Positions 1 through 6,862 of a stretch of DNA of 11,616 nucleotides are shown here, piece by piece. The DNA lies in assembly GCA_934085975.1 (NCBI GenBank), contig CAKOHT010000021.1:1-11616 (forward strand), read 5' to 3'. The stretch's first letter is position 1, and every line of letters begins with the position of its first letter. Both the position numbers and the translations under genes were made by a program. The notes below the pieces were generated by a model that searched no databases, was not told the DNA's origin, and saw nothing but the letters and a program-made list of their open reading frames with translations. This DNA comes from an uncultured Cetobacterium sp. GTDB taxonomy: Bacteria; Fusobacteriota; Fusobacteriia; Fusobacteriales; Fusobacteriaceae.

Positions 1-3000
1 GTTTTAGCTTCACCTGAGATTCTAAAACTATTTATGTTGTTAGACTCTGTCTTCAAATCCTTAATCTGTATATTACTCAATGGAATTGTTGTATTAGGAG
101 TTATTTTAGCTCCTACTTTAAACATTTTTTCGGTATTCGTTGGATTTAAACTTACATCTATTTTAGCTCCATTAGGATTTTTGAATTCTATCAAGCTTTC
201 CGATTTTTTTGTATCTCCTGGAAAGAAATCTCCAAAATCTAATACGCCTTTACCTGGTAATATTTCAAATCCAACTTTATTTATTATATTGAAATCTATA
301 TAGTATAGCAGTTGCCCATCTGACGTATGGATTTCTAGTCTTAAAGTTTTATTGTAGTTCACGCCTCTTATTTTTTCAAATTCAAACTGATTCTTATTAG
401 CATCCTGAGTCGAATTATATTTTATGCTTACTCCTGCTTCTGAAATCTCCTTTTTTGTTTTAGTTAACTCTTCAAACATTGTTTCAAAAAGAGTCCTATT
501 TCCATCTTTTAAAACCAATTTATTTTCATTTTGAATCAGTCCATAATACCCATTTGTTGAATAAACCTTCTGTGATATTGGAGTATTTAAAAGATCAATT
601 GTTTCATTAAAATTTGCTAACTCCATCTTCAAATCCACATTATTTATTATTGTAGAGTATTTTTCTACACCAGCTCTTGATTTAGCTCCTATTGACACCA
701 AATTTAAATTTTCCCCTTTTATATAATTCCAAGACACATTAATCCCTTTAAATAGCGTTTTTAATACTATTGTTGCATTTATTTCACTATTAGCATTTTC
801 TCCATTATTTGGAGCATAAATATAATAATAATTTGTATCTTCTGCTTTAATTCCTGTATTTAGAGTAAAAATTTCTGTATAGAACTTGATTTGTTTTTCT
901 ACTCCTAAACTATCCATAACCTTTAAAGTTATCTGTTTTGGAATTTTTAGTTTTAAATTAATATTTCCATTATCTTTTTCAAGAATTCTCAAATCATAAT
1001 CTTTGGTACCTATATTAAATTTAAGTTCAATATTTCCTGAGTGGTCTCTCACAAAATTTCCACGCAATGTTTTTATAGAATAATCAACTTCTGTTGGAGA
1101 AATTTGAGATATATTTTTATTGTAGTATGCCTCACCATTAAATTCTGGAATTGTTATATTAAACTTATTTTCCATAAGTGGATGTTTCATTTGCAGTGTA
1201 ACATTTTTTGCTTCCAAGTCCCAACGGTCTAAATAAATATCTGTTCCATACTTACTTTTTGTTGGATTTTGATACCGAATTCCCGTTGTTACTCCATTAT
1301 TGTCATAATTAAATATTTCAAGTGTTTCATTAAAGTTTCCATTTTGATCTATCTTTAACTCAACAATTTGACTAACCTCTCCAAGACCATTATTGAATAT
1401 TACTTCTAATCTATTACCTCCAAAGTTATCAGGAACCACTGGTATATATTTACCGCTAATTTTTCCTAACTTATATTGACTATTTTTTATCTCTGATGTT
1501 ATAGCTTCATCACTCTTATTCAAATATTCCATTAACGGAGAAGTTGATACAGATGAATTAGAATGAATTCTAAGTCTACCTAAGGAAGAGTAAAACGACC
1601 CTACCACAGGGTTACTTAATTTTATATTTACTTCTCCTTTTGTTACTATTGTTTTTCCATTTACAGTTATCTTAAATACACCTAAAGTAGCTTCATTATA
1701 TCTATAATTCATTTCAATGGTATAGCTATAGTTTTCATCTTTTAATTTTTCAATTTTTAATGCTCCGTCGCTGGTTAAACCAATTTTAAATGGTAACCTA
1801 CTATCATCTAAAATAACTTCTTGTGGGTATGTTCCTCTTAGATTTCCTTCAATTTTTTCAAAATTTACTGTTGATGATTGAACTTTGAACGAGATATTAT
1901 TTAAAATACTTTTACTATTCAAACTAGTAGTATTTGGCAAATCTCCAGTTATCTTTTCCAGTGTTAGACCATTATCAGAAACAATACTACCATTTCCAGT
2001 TTTAGGAAAAACATGAACTTGATTTTTTGAAATATTTGTTAAATTAACCAATCCAGTACCTAAAAGTTCTCTTTGATTACCTATTGAAATTTCAACTTCA
2101 CCACTATAATTTTTATTATCATTTCCTTTATATGTAAAGATAGCATTTTCTTGGTCCCCATTATTAAAATCAGTTAAATTAACACTAAACCCTTCCAGCA
2201 TATTATTTCCAGATACACTTCCTACTGGCAATGCTAAACCTTTATTATTATCGTTTCGATTCGAAAATATTTGTTTTCTATTTTCTTGTGACAAAATATT
2301 TCTTCCAACATATGTTACATAGGAGGAGATCCCAACAGGAGGCTTTAAATTATTTGTTACTTTAGTCATTTCTGAGTAATTTATTCCATCATTTAACCAG
2401 TTAGATAAATTATTTGTTAAATGAGTTCCTCCCACTAAATTAGAAAGATCAGATTTTTTTTTAGCAATATTTACAATTCTACTATCTAATTCAACTTTTA
2501 TTTTTCCTATTGATTTTCTAGAAAAGAAAATTTTATAAGTTCCTGTTGTTTCACCAACAACTTTAGTATTACCCGCATACCCACCAATTCCTACTCCTCT
2601 ATAACCAATAGTTTTAAGCTCTCCATATAAGTTAGATTCTTTAATATTTTTATTCTCCCTTTTAAACAAGTTAAGCTTTTTATACCAACCGTCAGTTGGA
2701 GGTTGCGTTTGTAATCCTAAGTAAGTTCTCCAAGAAGCTTTTTTATTTTCAATAAACTCTTCTAAATTTAAAGTGTTTGCATAATATACGTTCTCTTCCG
2801 TTATTAAATTTTGTCCAATAGTGTAATCCTCTAATGGTTTTTCCAAAATATTTTTTTGAGGATATTCCGTTATTATAAATGTTTTTTCTATAGTATTCCC
2901 ACTTTTTTGTAATTCTACTGTCACTTGATACTTTGTTATCTTCGGAACATATCCCCCAACACGAATTACTCTTATATAGGGCTTACCCTTATCGTGATCT

Positions 3001-4061
3001 GCTGGATCTTCATTGGTCAAAAATACGATATTTCCTTTTGCATAATGCTCTCTTGGAAATAGCTTTTTTACATGTCTTTCCCCATCAAAAGTTACCGCTT
3101 TTACACGTGCACCACTTCCAAACTGATTAAACTCTTCATTTATATACATTCTTCTAGTTCCATAACTATCTTCAGGTATGTTAAAATTTTCCGTTGGCAA
3201 AACAGTTTTAGTGCTTGCTTTTTCGGCTTTTTTACCTCTGTACATTTTTTCTATTCTACCACTATTTAAAACCACTATTTTTAACTCTTCAACACTATTG
3301 CTGTTATCAACAACTAACTCCTTGTTTTCCATATTAAGCTCATAGCTTAAAATATTTTTATCCAAACTTCTTTTAACTCTATTTCCTTTATTTAAAATAC
3401 CTTTTAACGTCCTTACAACTTTTATCTCTTTTTGTTTTTCTGAGAAAATATTCATCATTTCATCTGTTAATTTGAAAGCTATTTGGGAGTTTCCATTTAC
3501 AGTTTCTCCCTGTAGTTCAGATATATCAGCAGCTTTAAATCTATCTACTTCATACACTTTTTTTATCTCTCCAGAAGATTTATCCAATTTAGATACTATA
3601 AAACTTTTTGTACCTATTGGAGCTCTATCTATCAAAATAAAATTATCTGTAAATCCATAACTAAAATCTGCAGTTTCTATAGAGTAATCTTTAAATCTAT
3701 TCAAATTAGCAATTGTTTTCTTTCCATTTACACTATATATATCTGGAAGGTCCTCAATACTTTTAGAGACGTAGTATGTTTCATTTTCTTTTAGATTTTC
3801 TTCTGATGGTAACTCTATATAATACTCTGTATCACTTATTTTGTATCCTTCCAAGTTTTTAAGGTTTAATTTATCAACAGATATGTTCATTTCAGCGTGT
3901 TCTCTATTTTTATTAGCTTCTACCGTTTTTACTTCTTTATATGGATTTTCAGTTATTAATTGATTAGGAGCTTCTGGAGGCTCTGCAAAACTTAAAATAG
4001 TTGATAAAGTCAGTAAAAATCCTATTAAAATCAAACTTATTTTTCCATGTCTCTTATTCAT
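1..4061 (-). CDS. Giant exported protein, putative fimbrial tip adhesin (3' end outside window)
   Basis: The reading frame is open from an ATG at 4061 to the window edge: at least 1353 codons with no stop, and the C-terminus is not seen. A strong AAGGAG-type site lies just upstream, and the start overlaps the stop of the WG-repeat gene (ATGAATAA), which suggests translational coupling. Residues 1-26 form a signal peptide (MNKRHGKISLILIGFLLTLS..., likely cut after SFA). The rest is beta-rich, Asn/Lys/Ser-rich and contains no cysteine. I see no transmembrane helix, LPXTG motif or autotransporter barrel in the visible part. Around residues 1268-1300 a segment beginning GVLDFGDFFPGDTKKSES resembles the opening of pilin-type domains (LxFGxxxPG). 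I infer a tip or surface adhesin, because it is the last visible gene of a fimbrial operon and such systems usually encode an adhesin with a C-terminal pilin domain. It is far larger than CooD/CfaE-type tips (about 360 residues). A non-fimbrial surface protein is the alternative. Confidence 0.88.
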   Translation of the reverse strand, partial: MNKRHGKISLILIGFLLTLSTILSFAEPPEAPNQLITENPYKEVKTVEANKNREHAEMNISVDKLNLKNLEGYKISDTEYYIELPSEENLKENETYYVSKSIEDLPDIYSVNGKKTIANLNRFKDYSIETADFSYGFTDNFILIDRAPIGTKSFIVSKLDKSSGEIKKVYEVDRFKAADISELQGETVNGNSQIAFKLTDEMMNIFSEKQKEIKVVRTLKGILNKGNRVKRSLDKNILSYELNMENKELVVDNSNSVEELKIVVLNSGRIEKMYRGKKAEKASTKTVLPTENFNIPEDSYGTRRMYINEEFNQFGSGARVKAVTFDGERHVKKLFPREHYAKGNIVFLTNEDPADHDKGKPYIRVIRVGGYVPKITKYQVTVELQKSGNTIEKTFIITEYPQKNILEKPLEDYTIGQNLITEENVYYANTLNLEEFIENKKASWRTYLGLQTQPPTDGWYKKLNLFKRENKNIKESNLYGELKTIGYRGVGIGGYAGNTKVVGETTGTYKIFFSRKSIGKIKVELDSRIVNIAKKKSDLSNLVGGTHLTNNLSNWLNDGINYSEMTKVTNNLKPPVGISSYVTYVGRNILSQENRKQIFSNRNDNNKGLALPVGSVSGNNMLEGFSVNLTDFNNGDQENAIFTYKGNDNKNYSGEVEISIGNQRELLGTGLVNLTNISKNQVHVFPKTGNGSIVSDNGLTLEKITGDLPNTTSLNSKSILNNISFKVQSSTVNFEKIEGNLRGTYPQEVILDDSRLPFKIGLTSDGALKIEKLKDENYSYTIEMNYRYNEATLGVFKITVNGKTIVTKGEVNIKLSNPVVGSFYSSLGRLRIHSNSSVSTSPLMEYLNKSDEAITSEIKNSQYKLGKISGKYIPVVPDNFGGNRLEVIFNNGLGEVSQIVELKIDQNGNFNETLEIFNYDNNGVTTGIRYQNPTKSKYGTDIYLDRWDLEAKNVTLQMKHPLMENKFNITIPEFNGEAYYNKNISQISPTEVDYSIKTLRGNFVRDHSGNIELKFNIGTKDYDLRILEKDNGNINLKLKIPKQITLKVMDSLGVEKQIKFYTEIFTLNTGIKAEDTNYYYIYAPNNGENANSEINATIVLKTLFKGINVSWNYIKGENLNLVSIGAKSRAGVEKYSTIINNVDLKMELANFNETIDLLNTPISQKVYSTNGYYGLIQNENKLVLKDGNRTLFETMFEELTKTKKEISEAGVSIKYNSTQDANKNQFEFEKIRGVNYNKTLRLEIHTSDGQLLYYIDFNIINKVGFEILPGKGVLDFGDFFPGDTKKSESLIEFKNPNGAKIDVSLNPTNTEKMFKVGAKITPNTTIPLSNIQIKDLKTESNNINSFRISGEAK

Positions 4062-5049
4062 TACTTTTCTCTCCTTTAATTTTTTTGATATACTTTTCTA
4101 CATCATCATTTTTGAGATTTCTTATAGACTTTGATTTCACTTCAATAACATCTGACGTATCATTTTTTAGTTCGCCTATATAAATAGATTCGTCATATTT
4201 TCTAATATTTTCGTATTTATCTTCGGTAGATATATATGCGCTTAAGAAAGCATAGTTTCCTATTTCATTATTTCCACCTTTATATTCATTATTTCCAATT
4301 TGCTCTATAAAATCATAATCACCTGATATTTTTTCATTTTTCAAATTGTATAGACTATATTTTTGTTCTTTGTATCCGATAAATATTTTATCTATAAAGG
4401 TTGAGATTTCATCAAAGGTATTAGGTATTATTATTTCACCTTTATAATTCATGATTCCAAATTTATTTTCATTGGAAAAAATAAGTATTTTTTCATTTAC
4501 TTTGTAAACTTCATCAATATTCAAAGTAGTTTTAGTTTTTAAATCACAAGAGGAATAGATACTGCCTTCCTTCATAATAAATGTATTATTTTCACCCATA
4601 TAAATCTCATCATACTGTAAAGGTAGTACTTCCTCTCCCTCTTCATTTAAGACACCTATTTTAGTATCTTTTTTAGCGAGTACTTTTCCGTCTATAAAAG
4701 TTCCAAGAGCATCATACTCCATTGGAATTAAAATATCACCATTGGAATCAATGTATCCATATTTTCCATTTCTCACAACCAAAATAGGTTTATCTTTTTT
4801 TATTTCTCCTATATCATCTAGTCCTTTGATCTCTTTTATATATTCATTATCATTAACGATTACTAAGTTAAATTTTTTATCTTCTTGTACATATATATTT
4901 GCGACATCTGTTTTTGAGTATTCATTTTTTATCTTATTTATTTTTTCAGCTATTTTTTTATTAAGAAATAGATTAATTGCAACAAAAATAAACAATAGAA
5001 TCAATAGAATTTTTCTAAGTTTATTTTTTTTATTTCTTCTTCTTCTCAT
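4054..5049 (-). CDS. Membrane-anchored WG-repeat protein
   Basis: This 331-residue protein starts with an Arg/Lys-rich stretch (MRRRRNKKNKLRK), followed by a single hydrophobic helix at about residues 14-30. That predicts an inner-membrane anchor with the rest in the periplasm. A short charged, possibly coiled linker leads to WG-type beta repeats: KYGYIDSNGDILIPMEYD near residue 96, KIGVLNEEGEEVLPLQYD near 129 and KFGIMNYKGEIIIPNTFD near 195, with a weaker fourth copy near 223. WG repeats are known in many bacteria but have no single assigned function; binding to another protein is the usual guess. The ATG at 5049 is preferred over an in-frame TTG at 5061 because GGAG sits six bases before the ATG. 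The gene overlaps the half-chaperone upstream by 20 bases and the giant adhesin downstream by 8. The position suggests a role in making or sensing the fimbria, which is inference. It holds the only cysteine (YSSCDL) found in the exported portion of this locus. Confidence 0.85.
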   Translation of the reverse strand: MRRRRNKKNKLRKILLILLFIFVAINLFLNKKIAEKINKIKNEYSKTDVANIYVQEDKKFNLVIVNDNEYIKEIKGLDDIGEIKKDKPILVVRNGKYGYIDSNGDILIPMEYDALGTFIDGKVLAKKDTKIGVLNEEGEEVLPLQYDEIYMGENNTFIMKEGSIYSSCDLKTKTTLNIDEVYKVNEKILIFSNENKFGIMNYKGEIIIPNTFDEISTFIDKIFIGYKEQKYSLYNLKNEKISGDYDFIEQIGNNEYKGGNNEIGNYAFLSAYISTEDKYENIRKYDESIYIGELKNDTSDVIEVKSKSIRNLKNDDVEKYIKKIKGEKSNE

Positions 5050-5455
5050 AATTTTCTCCAATGTAACCAGTCATATTTAACTTAAAAAGAGTAAAGAAAT
5101 TAACCTTTTTATCCCTCTCTTTTTTGGGAACTCCTACCTCTTTCACTATCATTTTTGCTTTGTATACTCCTTTAGAAGCGAATTTAGGTGGCTTAATTGA
5201 AACACGTATCTCTTTTTCTTCTAGAGGGTTTAGTGCGATACTATTTGGATATATTTCACCCCATTGACTCATATCATTTTTTTCACTTTTTTCAAAATAA
5301 ACTCGATATTTAATTGTTTTCCCAGATCTGTTATAGAGTTTAAAGCTTTCATTGGCTCCATTTGTTATATCCTTTTCAAATTTTGTAGGATAGATATTTA
5401 TATATGAGTAACTTATGTTTGAAAAAATTACAAATACTAGTATCAATATCTTCAT
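5030..5455 (-). CDS. Single-domain PapD-like chaperone (N-terminal domain only)
   Basis: This 141-residue protein has a signal peptide (MKILILVFVIFSNISYS), so it should be periplasmic. The mature part looks like the N-terminal immunoglobulin-like domain of a fimbrial chaperone: IYPTKFEKDI opening, FKLYNRSGKTIKYRVYF, then WGEIYPNSIALNPLEEKEIR and a final LFKLNMTGYIG. Those blocks match in order the full chaperone encoded at 11045-10287 (FYITNEHLTRQRYKVNVL, FVEVYPKVVTINPQSKETVK, VVELKGYVG). The protein ends a few residues after the GYIG block, exactly where the second domain begins in the longer protein; normal chaperones have about 220-250 residues. There is no leftover C-terminal coding sequence after the stop, because the WG gene already occupies that DNA, so it looks like a designed short form and not a recent break. 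An alternative GTG start at 5464 touches the LysM stop; the ATG at 5455 has AGGTG at suitable distance. A dedicated chaperone for one subunit or a structural subunit are both possible. Confidence 0.8.
   Translation of the reverse strand: MKILILVFVIFSNISYSYINIYPTKFEKDITNGANESFKLYNRSGKTIKYRVYFEKSEKNDMSQWGEIYPNSIALNPLEEKEIRVSIKPPKFASKGVYKAKMIVKEVGVPKKERDKKVNFFTLFKLNMTGYIGENYEKKKK
5056..5059 (-). promoter_or_regulatory. Ribosome binding site deciding the WG-protein start
   Basis: GGAG on the minus strand lies six bases before the ATG at 5049. The longer frame would begin with TTG directly on this site, so the ATG is the more likely start. The site is inside the end of the half-chaperone gene. 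Confidence 0.55.
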
Positions 5456-5461
5456 CAAAAA

Positions 5462-5466
5462 CACCT
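5462..5466 (-). promoter_or_regulatory. Ribosome binding site deciding the half-chaperone start
   Basis: AGGTG on the minus strand ends six bases before the ATG at 5455 and overlaps both the LysM stop codon (TAG) and the competing GTG codon. This favours the ATG, which also gives a cleaner signal peptide. Confidence 0.45.
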
Positions 5467-5782
5467 ACTTTATTATTAAAGTTTTTCCACTTATAATTAA
5501 ATCTATATTTTTAATGTTGTTATCTTTAGCCAATTTTTTTATAGATTTTCCATATCGTAGTGCAATAGCTGATAGAGTATCACCTGGTTTAATTTTATAT
5601 ATAATCTCGTTATCTCTAGGTATTTTAATTTCATCGACAACCTTGTTATCTTTTGATATTTTTATAATTAAATTATTTTCTTTTTGCTTTATTTCTGCTT
5701 TAAGTTTATTGGAATTTTCAGCATAAACTAAGGTTGCCGTAAATAACATAATCAATAAAACATTTTTATAAGTCCTTTTCAC
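5465..5782 (-). CDS. Exported LysM-domain protein
   Basis: This is a 105-residue protein with a signal peptide (MKRTYKNVLLIMLFTATLVYA) and a short Lys-rich middle. One LysM domain fills the C-terminus from about residue 61: IYKIKPGDTLSAIALRYGKS, then IKKLAKDNNIKNIDLIISG and KTLIIK. The Y.IKPGDTL.AIA.RYG pattern is a standard LysM signature, a fold that binds the GlcNAc-containing glycan of peptidoglycan. There is no catalytic domain, so it is a binder and not a hydrolase. The start is GTG: AAGGAG lies seven bases upstream, and the next Met falls inside the signal peptide. It overlaps the preceding gene by 17 bases and ends one base before the alternative GTG of the half-chaperone. I infer that it ties part of the fimbrial apparatus to the cell wall; general wall binding is the simpler alternative. 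Confidence 0.88.
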   Translation of the reverse strand: MKRTYKNVLLIMLFTATLVYAENSNKLKAEIKQKENNLIIKISKDNKVVDEIKIPRDNEIIYKIKPGDTLSAIALRYGKSIKKLAKDNNIKNIDLIISGKTLIIK

Positions 5783-6239
5783 CTTTATTCTCCTTATTCT
5801 CTTTTATTTTCAGGGGTTGCCCATACTGTTCAACTATAATAGGAACATATCCGATATATTCTCCCTCTAAATCTTCAGCGCTTATCATTTGATCATTTAA
5901 TTTTCTTCGTTCAATTATCGCAAATATTTTCACTAACTTTCGTTCTCTAGTCATTCTAAAAGTCTTATCTGAATCTTCCATCATATATTTATCTATTTGA
6001 ACCCATCTTTTTTTATTTGTCATGAGTCCTTTTTTAGGGAATTTGAATATAAATTTCTTATTTCCATCAACTTCCAGATTATCAGTTGTAACTTCAATCG
6101 TTCCTGTTCCAACGACTACATCACCAGCAGCTTTCGTATTGACATTATCAAATCTAATAGGTTCATGAATTTTTAAAGTTATTTCACTGTAACTTTTAAA
6201 ATAAGTTAACAACATCAGTATTAAAAATATATTTTTCAT
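5766..6239 (-). CDS. Exported beta-rich protein, probable minor fimbrial subunit
   Basis: This 157-residue protein has a signal peptide (MKNIFLILMLLTYFKSYS, cut before EITLKIHEP). An ATG with AAGGAGG six bases upstream fixes the start. The mature protein opens with ITLKIHEPIRFDNVNTK, then GTGTIEVTTDNLEV and KKFIFKFPKKGLMTNKKRW, and later carries EGEYIGYVPIIVEQYG. An early '..LxF..' segment and a late GxYxGxVPIxVE strand are typical of pilin-type subunits (DUF4402/spore coat U-like folds), where the last strand lines the groove filled by donor-strand exchange. No cysteine is present. The tail is highly charged (KIKENKENKGEKDL). I do not recognise it as a named family, and the subunit role rests on these patterns and on its place between the usher gene and the accessory chaperone. 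It follows a terminator-like hairpin, so its level may be lower than that of upstream genes. Confidence 0.75.
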   Translation of the reverse strand: MKNIFLILMLLTYFKSYSEITLKIHEPIRFDNVNTKAAGDVVVGTGTIEVTTDNLEVDGNKKFIFKFPKKGLMTNKKRWVQIDKYMMEDSDKTFRMTRERKLVKIFAIIERRKLNDQMISAEDLEGEYIGYVPIIVEQYGQPLKIKENKENKGEKDL

Positions 6240-6256
6240 CTATTTCCTCCTTATAA

Positions 6257-6296
6257 ATAAAAAGGAAAGAAAAAGGGAAACCTTTTCTTTCCTTTA
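6257..6296 (-). terminator. Terminator-like hairpin between two minor-subunit genes
   Basis: On the minus strand AAAGGAAAGAAAAGG pairs with CCCTTTTTCTTTCCTTT across a loop of about three bases and one bulge, giving a stem of about 15 pairs followed by TTTTTAT. This fits an intrinsic terminator just after the gene that stops at 6303. The next gene's AAGGAGG begins only a few bases later, leaving no room for a new promoter, so read-through (attenuation) or RNA processing is more likely than a full operon end. Confidence 0.7.
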
Positions 6297-6302
6297 CTTC
6301 TT

Positions 6303-6857
6303 TTATTCCCCTACTTCAACTGTTACATAGATTGTTTTATTATGTTTTCCCTCTTTTGAAATTTTTTCACCATATATTTTTACATAGTTATCTTTTGAAA
6401 TTTTTTCATTGATATATTTAGGTGAGTGTATATATGTGTCTGGGTTTCCGTCTCCATCTATATCAATGATACTTTCACTATATTTTATAGAGTAATAATC
6501 TTTTTTTTCAGGGGCTCTATTTAATTCCACTTCAAAAGGAATCTCTTTTATTTGATTTCCAATAACTGTTGCTTCTATATTAATATCAGATATCACTTCC
6601 AAAGGAATAAATACATCTACCTTAGCTTCCATCATAACAGTGTACGTTTTTTCTAAATATCTTAAATCTTCACCGTCAATATCTGTTCCCGATTTCTTTA
6701 TCTCTGGAATTGCAAAATCATCATTGGGATTTTCAGGATTTACTATTTCTGGAGGTAATGGTATTGGTGGAATAAATTCCCCGTTCCCCTCACTTGAAAA
6801 TCCATTTTTAAAGAAGATTAAAGAAACTAAAATAATCAATACCTTTAAATTTTTCAT
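6303..6857 (-). CDS. Exported protein with Pro-rich linker, possible minor subunit or adaptor
   Basis: This 184-residue protein has a signal peptide (MKNLKVLIILVSLIFFKNGFS). The mature start is short and proline-rich (GEFIPPIPLPPEIVNPENP, residues 26-44), followed by a beta-rich domain: YLEKTYTVMMEAKVDVFIPL, IEATVIGNQIKEIPFEVEL, and a final KTIYVTVEVGE strand. Near residues 130-140 DIDGDGNPDTYIHS has the spacing of a small Ca-binding loop (D-x-D-G-x-P-D). There are no cysteines. The start is an ATG with AAGGAG nine bases upstream, five bases after the usher stop, so it is co-transcribed with the usher. I do not recognise the family. The gene position directly after an usher, the size and the alternating C-terminal strand suggest a minor or adaptor subunit; the Pro-rich start could be an extended arm. 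Confidence 0.72.
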   Translation of the reverse strand: MKNLKVLIILVSLIFFKNGFSSEGNGEFIPPIPLPPEIVNPENPNDDFAIPEIKKSGTDIDGEDLRYLEKTYTVMMEAKVDVFIPLEVISDINIEATVIGNQIKEIPFEVELNRAPEKKDYYSIKYSESIIDIDGDGNPDTYIHSPKYINEKISKDNYVKIYGEKISKEGKHNKTIYVTVEVGE

Positions 6858-6862
6858 AGAAT

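Noticed and set aside
34..303. Forward-strand open frames (for example 34-303, 1041-1232, 2933-3269, 4742-5080, 5415-5726, 6640-6879, 7455-7667).
   Set aside because: All lie opposite well-supported minus-strand genes, lack plausible ribosome sites or domains, and their translations are hydrophobic low-complexity shadows of AT-rich coding DNA.
1..4061. Giant protein as an autotransporter or sortase-anchored adhesin.
   Set aside because: No barrel-like, passenger-repeat or LPXTG features are visible, and the end is outside the window; the pilin-like segment fits a fimbrial role better, though this is not settled.
5030..5455. Half-chaperone as a pseudogene or frameshifted full chaperone.
   Set aside because: The DNA after its stop encodes the well-formed WG-repeat protein in an overlapping frame, and no second-domain sequence is found nearby; it keeps its signal peptide and ribosome site.
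5465..5782. LysM protein as a cell-wall hydrolase.
   Set aside because: Only the binding domain and a short linker are present; there is no catalytic domain in 105 residues.
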